From assembly GCF_024763615.1 (NCBI RefSeq), contig NC_077224.1, positions 42,480,712 to 42,544,711 of the forward strand: DNA of 64,000 nt, read 5' to 3'. A program made the translations under genes and the position numbers. Below the pieces are notes generated by a model. The model ran no database searches and was not told the origin of the DNA. It saw only the letters and a program-made list of their open reading frames with translations. Of the stretch, positions 1 through 11,602 are shown one piece after another. The stretch's first letter is position 1; each line of letters begins with the position of its first letter. This DNA comes from Phlebotomus papatasi. Lineage: Eukaryota > Arthropoda > Insecta > Diptera > Psychodidae.

Positions 1-775
1 ATAGACAGAGATTCGGACACATTTTTCTATATATCCAATACAGAGGTAAAAGTTGTTGAATCGGTACCAACACCAGACACACATAAGGAGAATAATTTTT
101 TTCCAGAAATCTATGAGGAAGATGTTTTTATCGATTTTTCTAATAAAAATCATTCTCATAGGGGTATGGCATCAGATAAGTTAGAGGAAGACATTATTTT
201 GTCGCCTCTCAATTTTGATCCCCTCAATAAACAATCCACGCAGAAAATACATTACAATGAATACAGCAAACAGACAAATTTTCAAAATAATTACAATAGT
301 CGTGCCAATGACGCCAATTTGGAACACAATACGGATGGTGATGATAATAATTTGAGTATAAGCTACATTGGTGAATCCTTTATTGAAATTAAAGAATCTA
401 CAACAGAGATGGATAGTAACAATCTCATAAGTCCCCTGAATTCCGACGTTATCATCCAACCAGTAGCCATGCCCGAGGTACCCCTATCAATTGGTGTACC
501 CGTTATTGGTGAATTGCCACCCCAGATTGAGTTGATGCCAGCAGTTGATACAGACACCCATGAAGCTCAGCTGCACCATAACTTCGAAATCGATTTGCGT
601 GATACATCACACGTTTTCGCCCATCCTGGTGACTATTTGGTGAAGAACCCCTCGATATCCGCCGAAATACCCATCCTTGAGTCCAGTACATCATCACCGG
701 CAAAGCATCGCAACGCATCGGCTGCCGGTGCCACCGGGCAGACCCCCTTCGTGGATGATGGAGACCTTGATACAA
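1..775 (+). CDS. Exon (partial at 5' end) of a single-pass membrane protein: outer segment
   Basis: The frame is open from base 1, so the ATG at 166 is internal and the true start lies upstream of the window. It encodes 258 residues plus one base of a split Ser codon. The segment has no cysteine, is rich in Asn, Ser, Thr, Asp and Glu, and contains N-glycosylation sequons (NHS, NLS, NAS). This fits a flexible, mucin-like or stalk-like region outside the cell; no folded domain was recognised. The exon ends at a GT donor (ACAA|GTAACT, 776-777), and reading on would hit a stop within two codons. All five exons join in phase to give 698 residues. The family is unknown to me; the extracellular placement is inferred from the transmembrane helix in the next exon. 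Confidence 0.85.
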
Positions 776-831
776 GTAACTGATTGAGAGATTAATTGTC
801 CGATATGGCAACTCTTGTCATTCTTTTGCAG

Positions 832-919
832 GTATGTCAGACCTTCAGACACTCTTTACTGCCTGCCTTGCCACCCTCACCCTCCTCATGGTTGTGCTGG
901 TGATTGTCTTTGGTGTCAG
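832..919 (+). CDS. Exon encoding the transmembrane helix of the same protein
   Basis: This 88-base exon follows a 56-base intron (776-831) whose acceptor is TTCTTTTGCAG. It completes the split Ser codon and encodes MSDLQTLFTACLATLTLL followed by MVVLVIVFGVR, a hydrophobic run of about 24 residues. The next exon continues with the basic stretch YLWRKYRP, a classic stop-transfer signal. By the positive-inside rule the N-terminal part is outside and the C-terminal part inside the cell (type I or III). The donor is CAG|GTGAGA at 920. The phase leaves two bases, AG, that make Arg with the first base of the next exon. Confidence 0.9.
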
Positions 920-2156
920 GTGAGAACAGCCAATTCAATTAAGCACTCAATTAATCCCCCATACCTCAGCACAGCACGACAATCTCACAGCGCGACCTTT
1001 GTTTATCAGTATTCAATTTACTGGGGCAAAGAATAGGGCAGGGCCTTACACTGGCGAGCTTTTAATTAAAAGTTCAAACATTTTCATATACACAAATGGC
1101 TCTTAAGAGACTCAACCTTTAGGCATCGTTAATTGTATAAGCTAATAGAAGCAGTCACTTTACACTGATGCACGAAAAGTTATTCAAAAGCGCTTTTACG
1201 AGAACGATTACAAAATATCTTCGCAATTATTAATGCATGCCATGCACATGTCAAACTGGGTTTTTTTTTGGATACAATTCAAATTTATTAACCCTTCTAA
1301 CCACATTATTGAAATTATAAATACAAATAATTCATATAGTGAAAAGCTTTTCTAAAGATAAAGTTATTATCACAAGAATCAATGTGATAAAGTTGAATAA
1401 ATTTATCTTTTGAATATAAATTTATACAGAAAAATATTCAATAATTAACTTAAAATATTAATACCTCTTCTATATCAATCAGATCTAAGATTTCATGAAA
1501 GCAAAATTTACATAATTTACTATTTTACTTAGTGATTCACATTAATTCAATTGAATTTGTTATGCTCTTGAAAAAACGACGAACAGTACGAAGGAGTAGG
1601 GTAGACATATGCAAACTATAAAAAACCTTTAGGAAAGAAAGGGACTATGAAGTTGGATTTCATGAAATTTTCCTGATCTAAATCTAGGTTGGGAACATTT
1701 CATAAAAGAGGTAGGGCAAACAGTGTCACTCAAAAATATCCTCCGCTGTATCCCAAATACTAAACACTAGCCTGGAATATGAATATTGTCCTCTTCGTCA
1801 TCTATAGACAATATTGGCAAATCTCATCTGAACTGATACCTATTCCTTTTAAGTCGGAGCTAAGAGTACAGTAAGCAGGCCAAATAGAGTTCTTAACTGG
1901 TGTATTGTTGGGATTTAAGATCTCTTTCCTCCATTTACGGTCTGGTTTAGCCTAGAACACCCAAGACCGGGCCGTTTAGCCCAGTATATATTGTGCTCTT
2001 TGGTCACCTTACCATTGAAAAGGTCCTAAATGTGGCTCCCAGAAGAGCCGAAAATAGGCATTAGACCAATGATCGTCTAAGCTACTTGATACGCTTTCCC
2101 AGGCACCATTCAGCTTATGTCTGGTGATGGTATTTAATGTGATGTCGAGATTGTCC
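920..2156 (+). other. Start of intron 2, no gene seen
   Basis: AT-rich intronic sequence with no supportable gene. Between about 1560 and 2160 it is less AT-rich and not obviously part of any other repeat in the window; it may be a decayed element or coding remnant, because coding-like sequence resumes at 3020. Confidence 0.5.
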
Positions 2157-2168
2157 ATTAATCCTTTA

Positions 2169-2607
2169 AGCTAGGTTTTTCAGAACAATCCGTCCTTCCG
2201 GTGAGCGTCGGAATTTTTTGATCAAATCCTATGAATCAAACACACAATTTCACCAGAGCTTTCGCCACTAATCGTGTCTTTCTCAGTTGTTCTTGGTTGG
2301 TCTTTTCTTTAGGATTTCTGTCACTAATTCCTCTACTTAATTATGCATCAGTTTTGAATTTGGTTAGGAGCTAATGCTGTGCAAAAAAGAAAGAAGAAAA
2401 TTAGATCCTAACCAAATTCAAAACTAATGCATAGGAAAGTAGAGGAATTAGTGACAAAAATCCTAAAGAAAAGACCAACCAAGAACCACTGAGGAAGACA
2501 CGATAAGTATCGAAAGCTCTGGTGAAATTGTGTGTTTGATTCATAGGATTTGATCAACAAATTCCGACGCTCATCGGAAGGACAGATTGTCCGGGAAAAA
2601 CCTAGCT
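2169..2607. mobile_element. Foldback element with hammerhead-like motif (copy 1)
   Basis: Two arms (2169-2374 and 2401-2607) are imperfect reverse complements separated by a 26-base spacer. Outer ends read AGCTAGG and its complement. The flanks ATTAATCCTTTAA (2157-2169) and ATTAACCCTTTAA (2644-2656) match at 12 of 13 bases and could be a target duplication, though the second overlaps a TTAA-type MITE end. The right arm carries an intact hammerhead-like core (2485-2523). The left arm has a decayed one (CTGAGAA on the minus strand, core G lost). Confidence 0.8.
2485..2523 (+). ncRNA. Hammerhead-ribozyme-like motif H1
   Basis: Order of parts: ACCA (arm), CTGAGGA (core box 1), an extra A, an imperfect hairpin of GACAC and GTATC, GAA (core box 2), the palindrome AGCT, C (predicted cleavage after 2519), TGGT (arm). 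The arms ACCA/TGGT pair perfectly. The AGCT palindrome would form the third stem only between two copies, as in dimeric hammerheads. Activity is not shown by sequence alone. Confidence 0.6.
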
Positions 2608-2644
2608 CAGTTACACCACCGTCGGCTATCCCTTTATACAACAA

Positions 2645-3015
2645 TTAACCCTTTAACTCTTTCGCATCTTTAGGGTCATATATGACCCGGGGAAAAAAGT
2701 TTCTTTTTGGCTATTTACATTAATTGAAATCTAACTGGAGTCTTGAGAAAATGAGCCAAGAATCTTACATCCTTCTATTATGATGTCGTGCACGAACAGA
2801 TAGATTTCAATTAATGTAAATACCCAAAAAAAACTTTTTTCCCCGAGTCATGACATTACCCTAAAGACGCGAAAGAGTTAAGGACAAATGGGATACCGGT
2901 GTCCCAAAACCGATTTTTTTCTGACTTTTTAGGGGACAAAATAACTTTCTCTAGTCAAAAAAAAAATATTTTTATTTTTGGGACACCGGTGTTCCACTCG
3001 TTCTTAAAGGGTTAA
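2645..3015. mobile_element. piggyBac-type MITE with a second TTAA MITE nested inside
   Basis: The outer element runs from TTAA (2645-2648) to TTAA (3012-3015) with ends CCCTTTAA and TTAAAGGG, matching the element at 27418-27929. A second element (2657-2877) sits inside it, flanked by TTAA (2653-2656 and 2878-2881), with terminal inverted repeats CTCTTTCGC/GCGAAAGAG and arms of about 80 bases. TTAA duplication is the mark of piggyBac transposases. Confidence 0.75.
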
Positions 3016-3019
3016 ACCA

Positions 3020-3294
3020 CTTAGTTCACTTTATTCAGATGAAGGAGGCTCGTAGAAGCCTTCGGATATTGTGTTGCCTCTAAAGCTTTATTTGGGCGTG
3101 AAGTTGTACAACCCATGGTTTAGCTCATGGTCGAGGACTACTTATTTACGAAGAATCGCTTAATCGCAGCCATCGCAGCTAACCCTGAACAGCTCTTACA
3201 CGAGTTCTACCAGGACCGTTCAGTGATCCGCCGTCTACTGACTCCCGCCACCCCCGGTAGCATGAGCAAAACCCCGGGAATACTTCTATTATAA
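3020..3294 (+). pseudogene. Coding-like fragment with frameshifts, unknown protein
   Basis: This stretch is much less AT-rich than its surroundings. Two frames read well in turn: about 3046-3120 gives EAFGYCVASKALFGREVVQP, then 3127-3294 (ATG to TAA, 55 codons) gives MVEDYLFTKNRLIAAIAANP followed by EQLLHEFYQDRSVIRRLLTP. The frame changes near 3120, and a stop lies upstream. It looks like the decayed end of a real protein gene, retrocopy or transposon ORF, cut on its 5' side by the TTAA elements. The protein family was not recognised. The 55-codon frame could also be a genuine short exon. Confidence 0.4.
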
Positions 3295-3364
3295 GACTTT
3301 AGAATATTCCACAAGCTTATTTAGCCCTTAGGTAGTTTGACTACGTTTCGCCCGATGTTCAATA

Positions 3365-3795
3365 TAGGGTAAGTGTGTCAAATTTCGGCATAGTTGCATA
3401 CAAGCGTCAAAGTCTCAAGTTTGAAATGTAATATTTTAAATACAAATTGATGTTTTTTATTCTTTCTTCTGAAAGAGTGTTCCTTGGAATCTTGTAAAAA
3501 GTTTACCGTCTTTATTTACTGTAAAATCATGCTTAATACATTTTAAAATGAATAAAAATATAGACATAGCTTTGGTACCCTATTTCGGCCACCTTCATTC
3601 TCATAGTTCCTTGCCCTTCGGGAATTCTTCCAATATCTTTTTCACGTTATCTCGTTTGTCGAAGCTACATTTTTTGTTATTCTTTTGCGTTGTATAATCT
3701 CTAGAGTACGTAAAATCTAAAAGCTCATGGAAAATCGAGGAACAAAAAAGGTGGCCGAAATTGCAAGCTGGCCGGAATTTGGCACACTTACCCTA
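3365..3795. mobile_element. MITE, TAGGGTAAGTGTG family
   Basis: The terminal inverted repeats are TAGGGTAAGTGTG and its complement at the right end (CACACTTACCCTA). Inside, the sequence matches 39565-39996 and the degenerate copy at 37331-38030. Confidence 0.8.
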
Positions 3796-6753
3796 GTTAT
3801 ATTAAATTCAGTAGAGTACAATCGAAGGAATAAAAAAAATTAAAATATTGATTTTAAAATTCCTTGTAAACATCCTTCAGAAAAATACAGGATTTTCTCG
3901 AGGTGCTCAAAGAAGGACTAATCCAGAAGATAATCCATTATACAAATATTATTTCAGCATGAGATGTTCTTTTAATATTCTCTTCTGTAATTTAAAATTC
4001 CAACAAAACTGCATTGCAAATGCAGTTTTGCTGTGTATTTAGTCAAGAGCGACAAAATTAAATTTTAAACTAACACCTGAAAGTTTATTCTACACAAATC
4101 CATTATACAAAAGTCCTAAAGCAATTTGACTCTCACTAATGAAATCCCGAAATCAATAAAAGCAGATAATCTGTTTTGGAAACTTTCTTCGCAATGAAAT
4201 TTTGATTATCAAACTTTTAAATATCCAAAGTGTTGGATCTTGTTCAAAAAATTCAAATTGCAGAATAATGTTCGTGTATTCAGACAGAAAGCCTCCATGA
4301 GTTTTTCTCAACAAATTTATGGATGGTAAAATGTGATTTAGGGATTTTATTCTGGCTTGAAAGCTAAAAAAGTGTGAGATAAAAGTATCTAAAAGGATGT
4401 TTATCTCGCTGAAGAATACAAGTTACGAAAGAGCTTTTCTGTTGACTACTAATTAAGTATTTTAATGCTCAGAAAAGACTTGAAGCTCGTAAAAGTAAGA
4501 CCTCTGGCTTTTTCCATTTACAGAGCAAATGACTGTAATCTCTGAAATATATCTTTTCCTACATGGTATTCTAAACCCATATCATGTTTGGTGCAGTTTC
4601 ACTAAATAATTTTCCAAGGCTGGTTATTTCCCTATTAAAGCATCCCTAGTCGAAATGTGCTTGACATGGTGATAAATATTCTTCCCCGGTGAAAGCTCAT
4701 TTCTTCCGTCTATATGAGAAAGTGTACTAATTTATGGATGAATTTGAAAGCACTCTGAGCAGCTTTGAACGAAGCTCGGATGCTCTGAACGGTATACGAG
4801 AGCAGTGTTCAATATTGAGAAAATCAGGACAAACTAACATTAGATGTATAGCGTCACATAGCGTATCCGAAAGTTATTAAAATTTAAAGAGACATGTAAA
4901 AATTACATTATTTTACAAAAGACAGGGAAGTGTGGGCTGTAACCCGTAAAACCACAGCATATGAACATAAATTTAGAGGTCAAACTCAAACACCGTTTCA
5001 AGAAGATTTTATGAAATTTATAGGTATCACATACTCATGGTGAGGCACGTAATTAATAACCAAAGGTGACATAATCTGATATTTCTAATTTACTTGCTTA
5101 ATTTTCCGTAAATAAATTGTTCTTTTTTCAAATAATATATGGTAACTTACCTAGAAAAATGATTGCAAAACATTTTTCTGTGTTATAAATAAATACAACA
5201 AATTGAAAGAAAACAGAAAACAATTAAATTGTAAATTGCAGTGTGTAGGTCAGTGATAAAAAATAACAAAACTTATTGATAGGTTCTTCAGGGATCTTGA
5301 ATAATTTCAATAAAATAAATTTATTATTTTATACACATTCAGACATTTATATTTTAAGCGCCTGAAAATAATTTAATGAAAAAAATTAATGAACTAATTA
5401 ACATTTCCGGAATAGTTTTCACATTTTACATTTCACTCAGTCAGTGTTGAATCTTAGCTTGAGTGTTTTTTTTTAAGTTTTTTTAAGTATATATAAAGTA
5501 CATAAAGCTCGAGATGATTTAATAATCCAAACCAAAGCTGGTAAGCAAAGTTCTCCAATTCAAGATCAAATTTATTAAAGAAACTTCATAAAAACCTCCT
5601 GATTCTGAGAAGTGAAATTTTTTGGTGATAGTCTCAATCAAGGGCATGACGTTTCCTATGTTTCCCATATGTTTCTAGCGAGCCGAGAAAACTTTTGAGT
5701 TTAAAAGCTGTTTTCTGTCATTGTAGAATGAATTAGCAAAAAATATTAATACAAAATAAAAGCCAATTTAATATGGAATGGGCAACCGAAAACCCCAAAT
5801 TGGCAACCTACGTAGTTTCGGAGATATCACGTGAAATGTGTACGAAAACAGGAAAAAATTACACTAAAACTGGTTACATTTTTGAGAGCTAATGTCACCC
5901 CCCTGGTCTCAGTACTCGAAAGATTCTTGTTCGTCCTCCACGACAAGGTCAAAAAAGGTCAAAATTGCATTTTACAGACGTAAATTCCTACATGCCGGTA
6001 GTTAATGAGTTAGAATATTATTTATAACCCCTCTCCATATACACGCTCTGGGAATCAAAATATGATCTTGATTTTCCCACCACTCCCTTTCTTCTTCACC
6101 AGAAACACAAATTTTAGAATATCACATTCTAATAACCTTGAAATATTACTTAATTTATTTTCAAGATCAAAGGTATTACCCTTGAAATATATTTTTTGTC
6201 AATAAATATTGCAATCTGTGATATCCTAAATAAACATGTTTCTGGAGAAGAAGGAGAAGAAACAGGAACAAAGTAATACTATATCCTATGTTATTTCTCT
6301 AGGTCCACTTGTATACATTTTGAAAACATCCCAAACCACTATCTCTTGCCATTACGAAGTGTACGTCTAACCTTTCTGTACAGGACAAACAGCAATTTTT
6401 TGAATACTAAAACTATCACCGATTAATTCTTTGGGATTAAATTAAGTAATATACGAAATTTCATTAGCAAATTCAATTTAGAATTAAAAAACTTTCCTTG
6501 TGAGTGAAATGCGAGATTATCCAAACAACATTCCGTTACGGTAATGTATCGAGATTAATGTAAAAATTATTTTTTATGTGTATTAAGGGTTCCAGTTATC
6601 CTTATGAAAAAATATCCAAAAAATTAAATGAAATTGACATAAAAAATGCTGATATATAACATTTTTGCTATTTGAAAATAAGTAAGGGATGGGGCTACAT
6701 TGAAAACGTTATTTTTCGTATTATTATTAAGGAATCTGAGCTCTAACGTAAAG
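3796..6753 (+). other. Intron 2, AT-rich, no gene seen
   Basis: Nothing supportable beyond AT-rich intronic sequence; short open frames here have no coding character. Confidence 0.5.
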
Positions 6754-6972
6754 TAGGGTAAAGTGGTACAAGTTGGACAGGGCTTTTTGTCTTGATAAAT
6801 TTAGTAATTCATTTTTATTTGCATATTTTTAATGCTTGAGTTTTATAATTTGGTTCCTTGTGCTTAAAAACAAATTTTGTACTGTATTTATCAAGAAAAA
6901 AGCCATGTCCAACTTGTACCGGCAAATTGTCCAACTTGTAACACTATGTCCAACTTATACCACTTTACCCTA
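6754..6972. mobile_element. MITE, TAGGGTAAAGTGGTACAAG family
   Basis: Inverted ends TAGGGTAAAGTGGTACAAGT and its complement, with the phrase GTCCAACTTGTA repeated three times near the right end. Related copies lie at 46079-46285 and 63584-63819. Confidence 0.85.
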
Positions 6973-8121
6973 TTTGAGATATACAAATCAAATGAGGATT
7001 TAAGTTAAATTCTGGCTAAGACCAGCTTTCTTTAGAAATATGTGTAAATTAGCGTCTTCAATGTAGCCTCAGCTTCAATATTACCCGACCTCCTTCTACA
7101 TTTAATTTAATCGTTATTGATATTGAAATACATTTTTTTAAATCCTAAGTTATTTTAAAAAGGCCATTCTAAAATGTGCTTTATGGAATGAGTATTTTTT
7201 GAATGAAAACACTCATTTTCAATGATAACATTTGAAAAATCCCATCTCAAATTATTTTTGGCCACGCCCCCTTGAAAAGATAAGGATCAGTTAAAAATAA
7301 TATTTTATATTTCTATGATTAGAATTATATTTTTCTAGAAATACGAGATATAAAATATTCTAAATTTCTATCTCTTGCAAAAATATGCAAAAAAATCCAT
7401 TTCAACCTCTATCAAGCTATACTTTTACTAATTAACATTCTTTCTAGATACCAATACGTGTATTATTAAGTTTTCAGACATAAATTATTTAATTTCGCCT
7501 AATTTATGTTTAAAATTAACACTCTTAATATGAACTGTTTTCATTATTGTAATTTGAAACTGTAACAATTATGAAGAACTCCACTGATTTTAACAATATT
7601 TCACTGCCCCTATAAAACTTTGATCTGAAAAGCAGAGGATTATCTAATTTTGTAGTTTGACATTCTCACAAAACAGAACTTAAACTTTTGAAGCGCTTGG
7701 TACAGTAACATTTCGACCATCCAAAGACCACACATTCAAGTGGGTACTCATTCCAAACTTAATTAGGAGGCCAACTATTAACTATTTTTCGCGATTTTCC
7801 TCGATAAGAAAGAAACGACCAAACTTGATGAAAGGAGAATGGGCAAAAATGTGCGGGAGGTGGTTTATATGACGTCCACAGAAGGGACTAAGAGCATCTT
7901 ATGGATCTTATAAGTAATGGTGTAGGATGAAAAACAGCGGAGACCCAGAATAATATTCGCCAGGAGTCTCTGTATAAACGCCTTTATTTTTTCGGAAAAT
8001 TACTATTTTGACATAGAATTATTTAAGATCAGCTGAAGGAATTTTCCTGAAATTCGGTCTGATGGGGTCAGTGTGCGACTTAAGCTTTTATTATTTGGTA
8101 ATTTCCGACGATTAATTCAAT
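6973..8121 (+). other. Intron 2, no gene seen
   Basis: AT-rich intronic sequence without a recognisable element. Confidence 0.5.
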
Positions 8122-8180
8122 AGGTATGGAAACCGGTGAGCGTCGGGTAAGAAGAAGCAAAGAAAAATTTCAAATTCTTC

Positions 8181-8219
8181 CCAAAGCTTTCGGCTCGGAC
8201 TCCAAGCCTTCCTCAGTGG
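8181..8219 (-). ncRNA. Hammerhead-ribozyme-like motif H2
   Basis: On the minus strand: CCA arm, CTGAGGA, extra A, hairpin GGCT/AGCC with a 9-base loop, GAA, AGCT palindrome, T, TGG arm. It is the mirror copy of H3 in the other arm. Confidence 0.6.
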
Positions 8220-8489
8220 TCAAATTTTTAGTCTTTTCTTGCTTTATCAAAGGGTCTTTTAGTTCACAGGTCATGGAATTTGGGACACTGCACTTAATTT
8301 TCTACTTATTTTTAGAATTTTTACCATTTTTTCTCTCTTTGTGTGTCTTTTTTAAGATCTTAAGAAAGATCACTGTATTTAATTTATAGAAAATTATAGA
8401 AATTATAGAAAATTAAGTGCAGTGCCCCAAATGACATGCCCTGTGAACTATAAGACCCTTTGACAAAGCAAGAAAAGACTAAAAAATTG

Positions 8490-8530
8490 ACCACTGAGGA
8501 AGGCTTGGAATCCGAGCCGAAAGCTTTGGG
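8490..8530 (+). ncRNA. Hammerhead-ribozyme-like motif H3
   Basis: CCA arm (8491-8493), CTGAGGA (8494-8500), extra A, hairpin GGCT (8502-8505) with AGCC (8515-8518), GAA, AGCT palindrome (8522-8525), T (predicted cleavage after 8526), TGG arm (8527-8529). The hairpin sequence is unrelated to that of H1, yet pairing and core are kept. Confidence 0.6.
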
Positions 8531-9005
8531 AAGAATTTGAAAATTTTCTTTGCTTCTTCTTACCCGACGCTCACCGGTTTCCACACCTACTTAAGCTTTT
8601 AATTCATGGATATTATCCCATCCTCCACCCCCCCCTGTCCAGTAGCCGCCCTCGTACAAAATTAGGGCTCTTTTTAGTAGAATTTCTTTTTGAAAAGAAG
8701 TAAAAAAAACTGATTTAACAAAATTATTGACATAAAGCACCAAACCACATCCTTAGCAAAATGATATTTTGTTGAATTAATGTCCATTTTTTTTATCAAG
8801 TTCTTATTATCTTTAATCCCAAAATATTTTATCAATATTCCCATATTTTACCATAAACTTTTTTTCTATATAACCAAATGTTGTTTAAAAAATTTAAAAC
8901 AATTAGTTTAACAAATTTACCAAAGTCCTCTTTTGTGAAAGCTTTATTGAATTTATGTTCAATATTAAATTTCATATTTTTGATCATATTCCATACCTAT
9001 TCCAG

Positions 9006-9114
9006 ATACCTCTGGCGGAAATATCGACCAGATCAATTAGCAGTTAATGGATTGATTGCGGACAGTAGCACGGACCCTCTGGCAATTAAATCTAGAACTT
9101 TGTCGACCGACGAG
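9006..9114 (+). CDS. Exon: juxtamembrane cytoplasmic segment
   Basis: The acceptor is CCATACCTATTCCAG (ends 9005) and the donor is GAG|GTAAAT (9115). The exon encodes 36 whole codons after completing an Arg, beginning YLWRKYRPDQLAVNGLIADS and ending LSTDE. The basic residues directly after the helix mark the cytoplasmic face. The exon lies 8.1 kb downstream of the helix exon and ends exactly on a codon boundary, so it can be joined to or skipped from neighbours without changing frame at its 3' side. Confidence 0.85.
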
Positions 9115-10260
9115 GTAAATATGTAATCTGATATGTTAGAGCATATGGTTTCAATAGCATTTCAAAACACTTTGGTATTAAATGCAAATTTCCAATTCAA
9201 ACTTCAAACCACTTGCATAACAAGCATGCTTCATGGTACTTGTGTTTGTGCTTTCTCTATGTCCCTTAATTGTGTTTCCGTAGAAGATTTTTACATTTGA
9301 GCAGACTTCATCTGGATATTATGATATTTCCCTGAAATTTACAGAAATGGGAATTATTTTAGAGATGAAATAGCATAGAAATTTAATACCAGTTTTCTTT
9401 TTATCCGTGTTGCTTGTTAGATAATAAAATTATAATTAATATACGTGGTGTAGGTAGGCAATAATGATGCGAAAAATAATATTTTGTTTGGCGATTCTGT
9501 TTTGTTTCGCTAAAATTAATGGTAGGAACTCTTTAAATTTAATTTAAATTAAAGCGCTTCTACTTATTACATTATGTGTTGTGAAAATTTGGCCCAGTTG
9601 TCAAAACGGAAAATTCACGATAACACCCACTAAAGAATTATTGTTTTTCTTCGCAAAATACTCCCACGTTCTAACCAAAAATAAAACATATCATCATGTC
9701 AGAAATACTCAGAAAAGAGCTTTTATATATGGCCTCTCATCTATCATAAACTTTTACGCCTCATTCACTTAGTTTTATCCGTCAATTTCTGCGAATTAAT
9801 TTAATGAAGATTCCCCCATCGATGAAACTTTGCCCTCTCTCAATAGCCAATTATGCACCTGAGCCCAATTCCTTAAATTACAATCACTTCACGCAACTTA
9901 AGATCCCATTTCTCAACGTCTATAATCGGATTTACAGATTTAAAGAAATTTTGCTGTGGCAAATAAGTGAATGTATCAGTGGATCTATCTATTTACGAGG
10001 GCTAGGATTCTTCTACTGAACTAACATTTAGATTAAAGTCTTAACCTCGGTCTCGATGGTTCACAACCTCAAAACAGGAAGTAGGGTACTGAATCTTATG
10101 AGTTTGATATATTCATTTTTCTTATCCTAATTAGGCAGTGATGGAAATGTTTAAAATAATTTGATTTCAATTCAATTTCAAATAATTAACTCACTTATTA
10201 TACTACACTACATACTTAAAGATTGTACAAATTCAATAAATTATTAGCTTGGAAGATATT
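9115..10260 (+). other. Start of intron 3, no gene seen
   Basis: AT-rich intronic sequence. Short frames at 9581-10019 lack coding character and repeat support. Confidence 0.5.
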
Positions 10261-10520
10261 CTCTCTACTATTTCTCAATTAAAAGAGGTGGCAAAGCGTC
10301 CCAGACTTTGCGAAGTGCTCGAACTCGAGATTTAGATTCAATGCCTTAAAAGTATTTTCTCATCATTTACCGGTTTTCAAACGATTTGGACCGATTGATC
10401 ACTCAAAAGATCCCCAGAATGTTTTAAAAGTAATAGAATTGATTTTCAAATAAAAATTAATTAACAGCTATGAAGCGGTTCATTACCAGTTCAAAATCGA
10501 TTAGAACCGGTTCAGTTTTA
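10260..10520 (-). repeat. Dispersed repeat R1 fragment
   Basis: It shares phrases with other R1 loci, such as GCAAAGCGTCCCAG, GCTCGAACTC and ACCGATTGAT. R1 is a long, degenerate family seen at 11.7-12.2, 14.8-15.0, 18.1-18.6, 19.5-20.0, 38.0-38.5, 58.4-59.5 and 63.0-63.6 kb in this window. Confidence 0.6.
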
Positions 10521-10543
10521 TAGGAAATTCCAAGAGATATAGC

Positions 10544-11602
10544 TAGGGTTAAGGCTCATAATTTTGGACATTCTGCTTATAAGCATCGATGTTCCCAGTT
10601 TGAAGTGCGATATTTTCAATACTAATTGATTTTTTTTGTTACTCTCTATTCAGAAGGGTTGTTTAGAAACTTGGCAAGGGTTTATTGTCTTTGATTTTAC
10701 CAAAATTAGTCTTAATACGTTTAAAAATGAATTGATATATAGAGGTGAATTTGACTCTTATTTTGGACAACTTGTTTATTAATTTGGACAACTTGGCTGT
10801 AAATCTGGACAGCTAATCCGCCTCAATAGGATACCCATTGTTCTTCATTTGATGAACCAATCTTACCAAGTCCTCTTCCTGTTCATGTAAGGGAAACGTA
10901 GAATGTCACAAAAAGCCCAGAAATTTGCTATCATTCATTAAAGTGAGTTGACTTCGGTACTCCAAGTACGTGCGGATTCGCTCATTCCCTGGCCTTTCCG
11001 GAAGCCTTTCAAGGCATTTCTCGCTACATCTCTTTCGTAGAGATGATGCTCCTTTGTTTCTCCAGGTATTTGTCCAACCTAGTCATCACAAAAGCTAAAA
11101 CTTCACGAAATTTCGTGAAAAAACACCTGTCCAAAATAATGAGTATCTTATCACTGGTGAATGTCTTAGAAAATTTCCAATTTTTCATATGAAAAATCTA
11201 ATTCACCAGGCAAATCTGACTTCAGGGCAAATTTACCCACCATTAACGTGAATTAACACAATATTCAATGAATATTCAATAATATCACTCAAAAAAAACG
11301 AGGAAACATTGTTCACCACAGCTAAATAAGACTGAAGTAACCACGAAGTTCTATTATATTTCTCGTAAGCAATTGCTCACACTGAATTTTCAACAAAGCA
11401 ATTTCAACTCAAATCATATTCAAAATTTAACGTATTTAGTAATAAAATTTTCCAAAAAGAACAAATATTTAGATAGAATTCATTATTCATCAAATATTGG
11501 AATAAAAATTCATAATTTTAATCAATTTATTTTTAGTGTCCAATTTTATCCTCAAAGTGTCCAAAATAAGAAACTGGACAAAATTATGAGCCTTTACCTT
11601 AT
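10544..11602. mobile_element. Inverted-repeat element of about 1.06 kb
   Basis: The left end (TAGGGTTAAGGCTCATAATT then TTGGAC) is the reverse complement of the right end near 11572-11602. The phrase TTTTGGAC/GTCCAAAA recurs inside (10745-10815, 11130-11145, 11540-11580). No transposase frame is visible, so it is non-autonomous. Confidence 0.65.

Larger units (their letters stand above)
8122..8587. mobile_element. Foldback element with hammerhead-like motif in both arms (copy 2)
   Basis: The arms at 8122-8303 and 8407-8587 are near-perfect reverse complements around a roughly 100-base AT-rich spacer. Each arm end starts AGGT.TGGAAACCGGTGAGCG. Because of the symmetry, the two strands carry look-alike open frames starting METGERRV; these are mirror images of one arm, not genes. 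The internal phrase GAGCGTCGG is shared with copy 1 (2169-2607) and with 53645-53751. Confidence 0.9.

Noticed and set aside
503..1036. Open frames of 102 (minus) and 73 codons (plus, 815-1036)
   Set aside because: The first is the shadow of exon 1. The second reads the helix exon in a wrong frame and runs into the intron.
3036..3075. Hammerhead-like CAGATGAAGGAGGCT...AAGCCTTCGGAT
   Set aside because: A hairpin exists, but both core boxes are altered (CAGATGA and CGGA). At best a decayed remnant; the same bases also read as part of the coding-like fragment.
8126..8584. Two similar 66-87 codon frames starting METGERRV on opposite strands
   Set aside because: They are the two arms of one foldback element read on both strands; no independent coding evidence.
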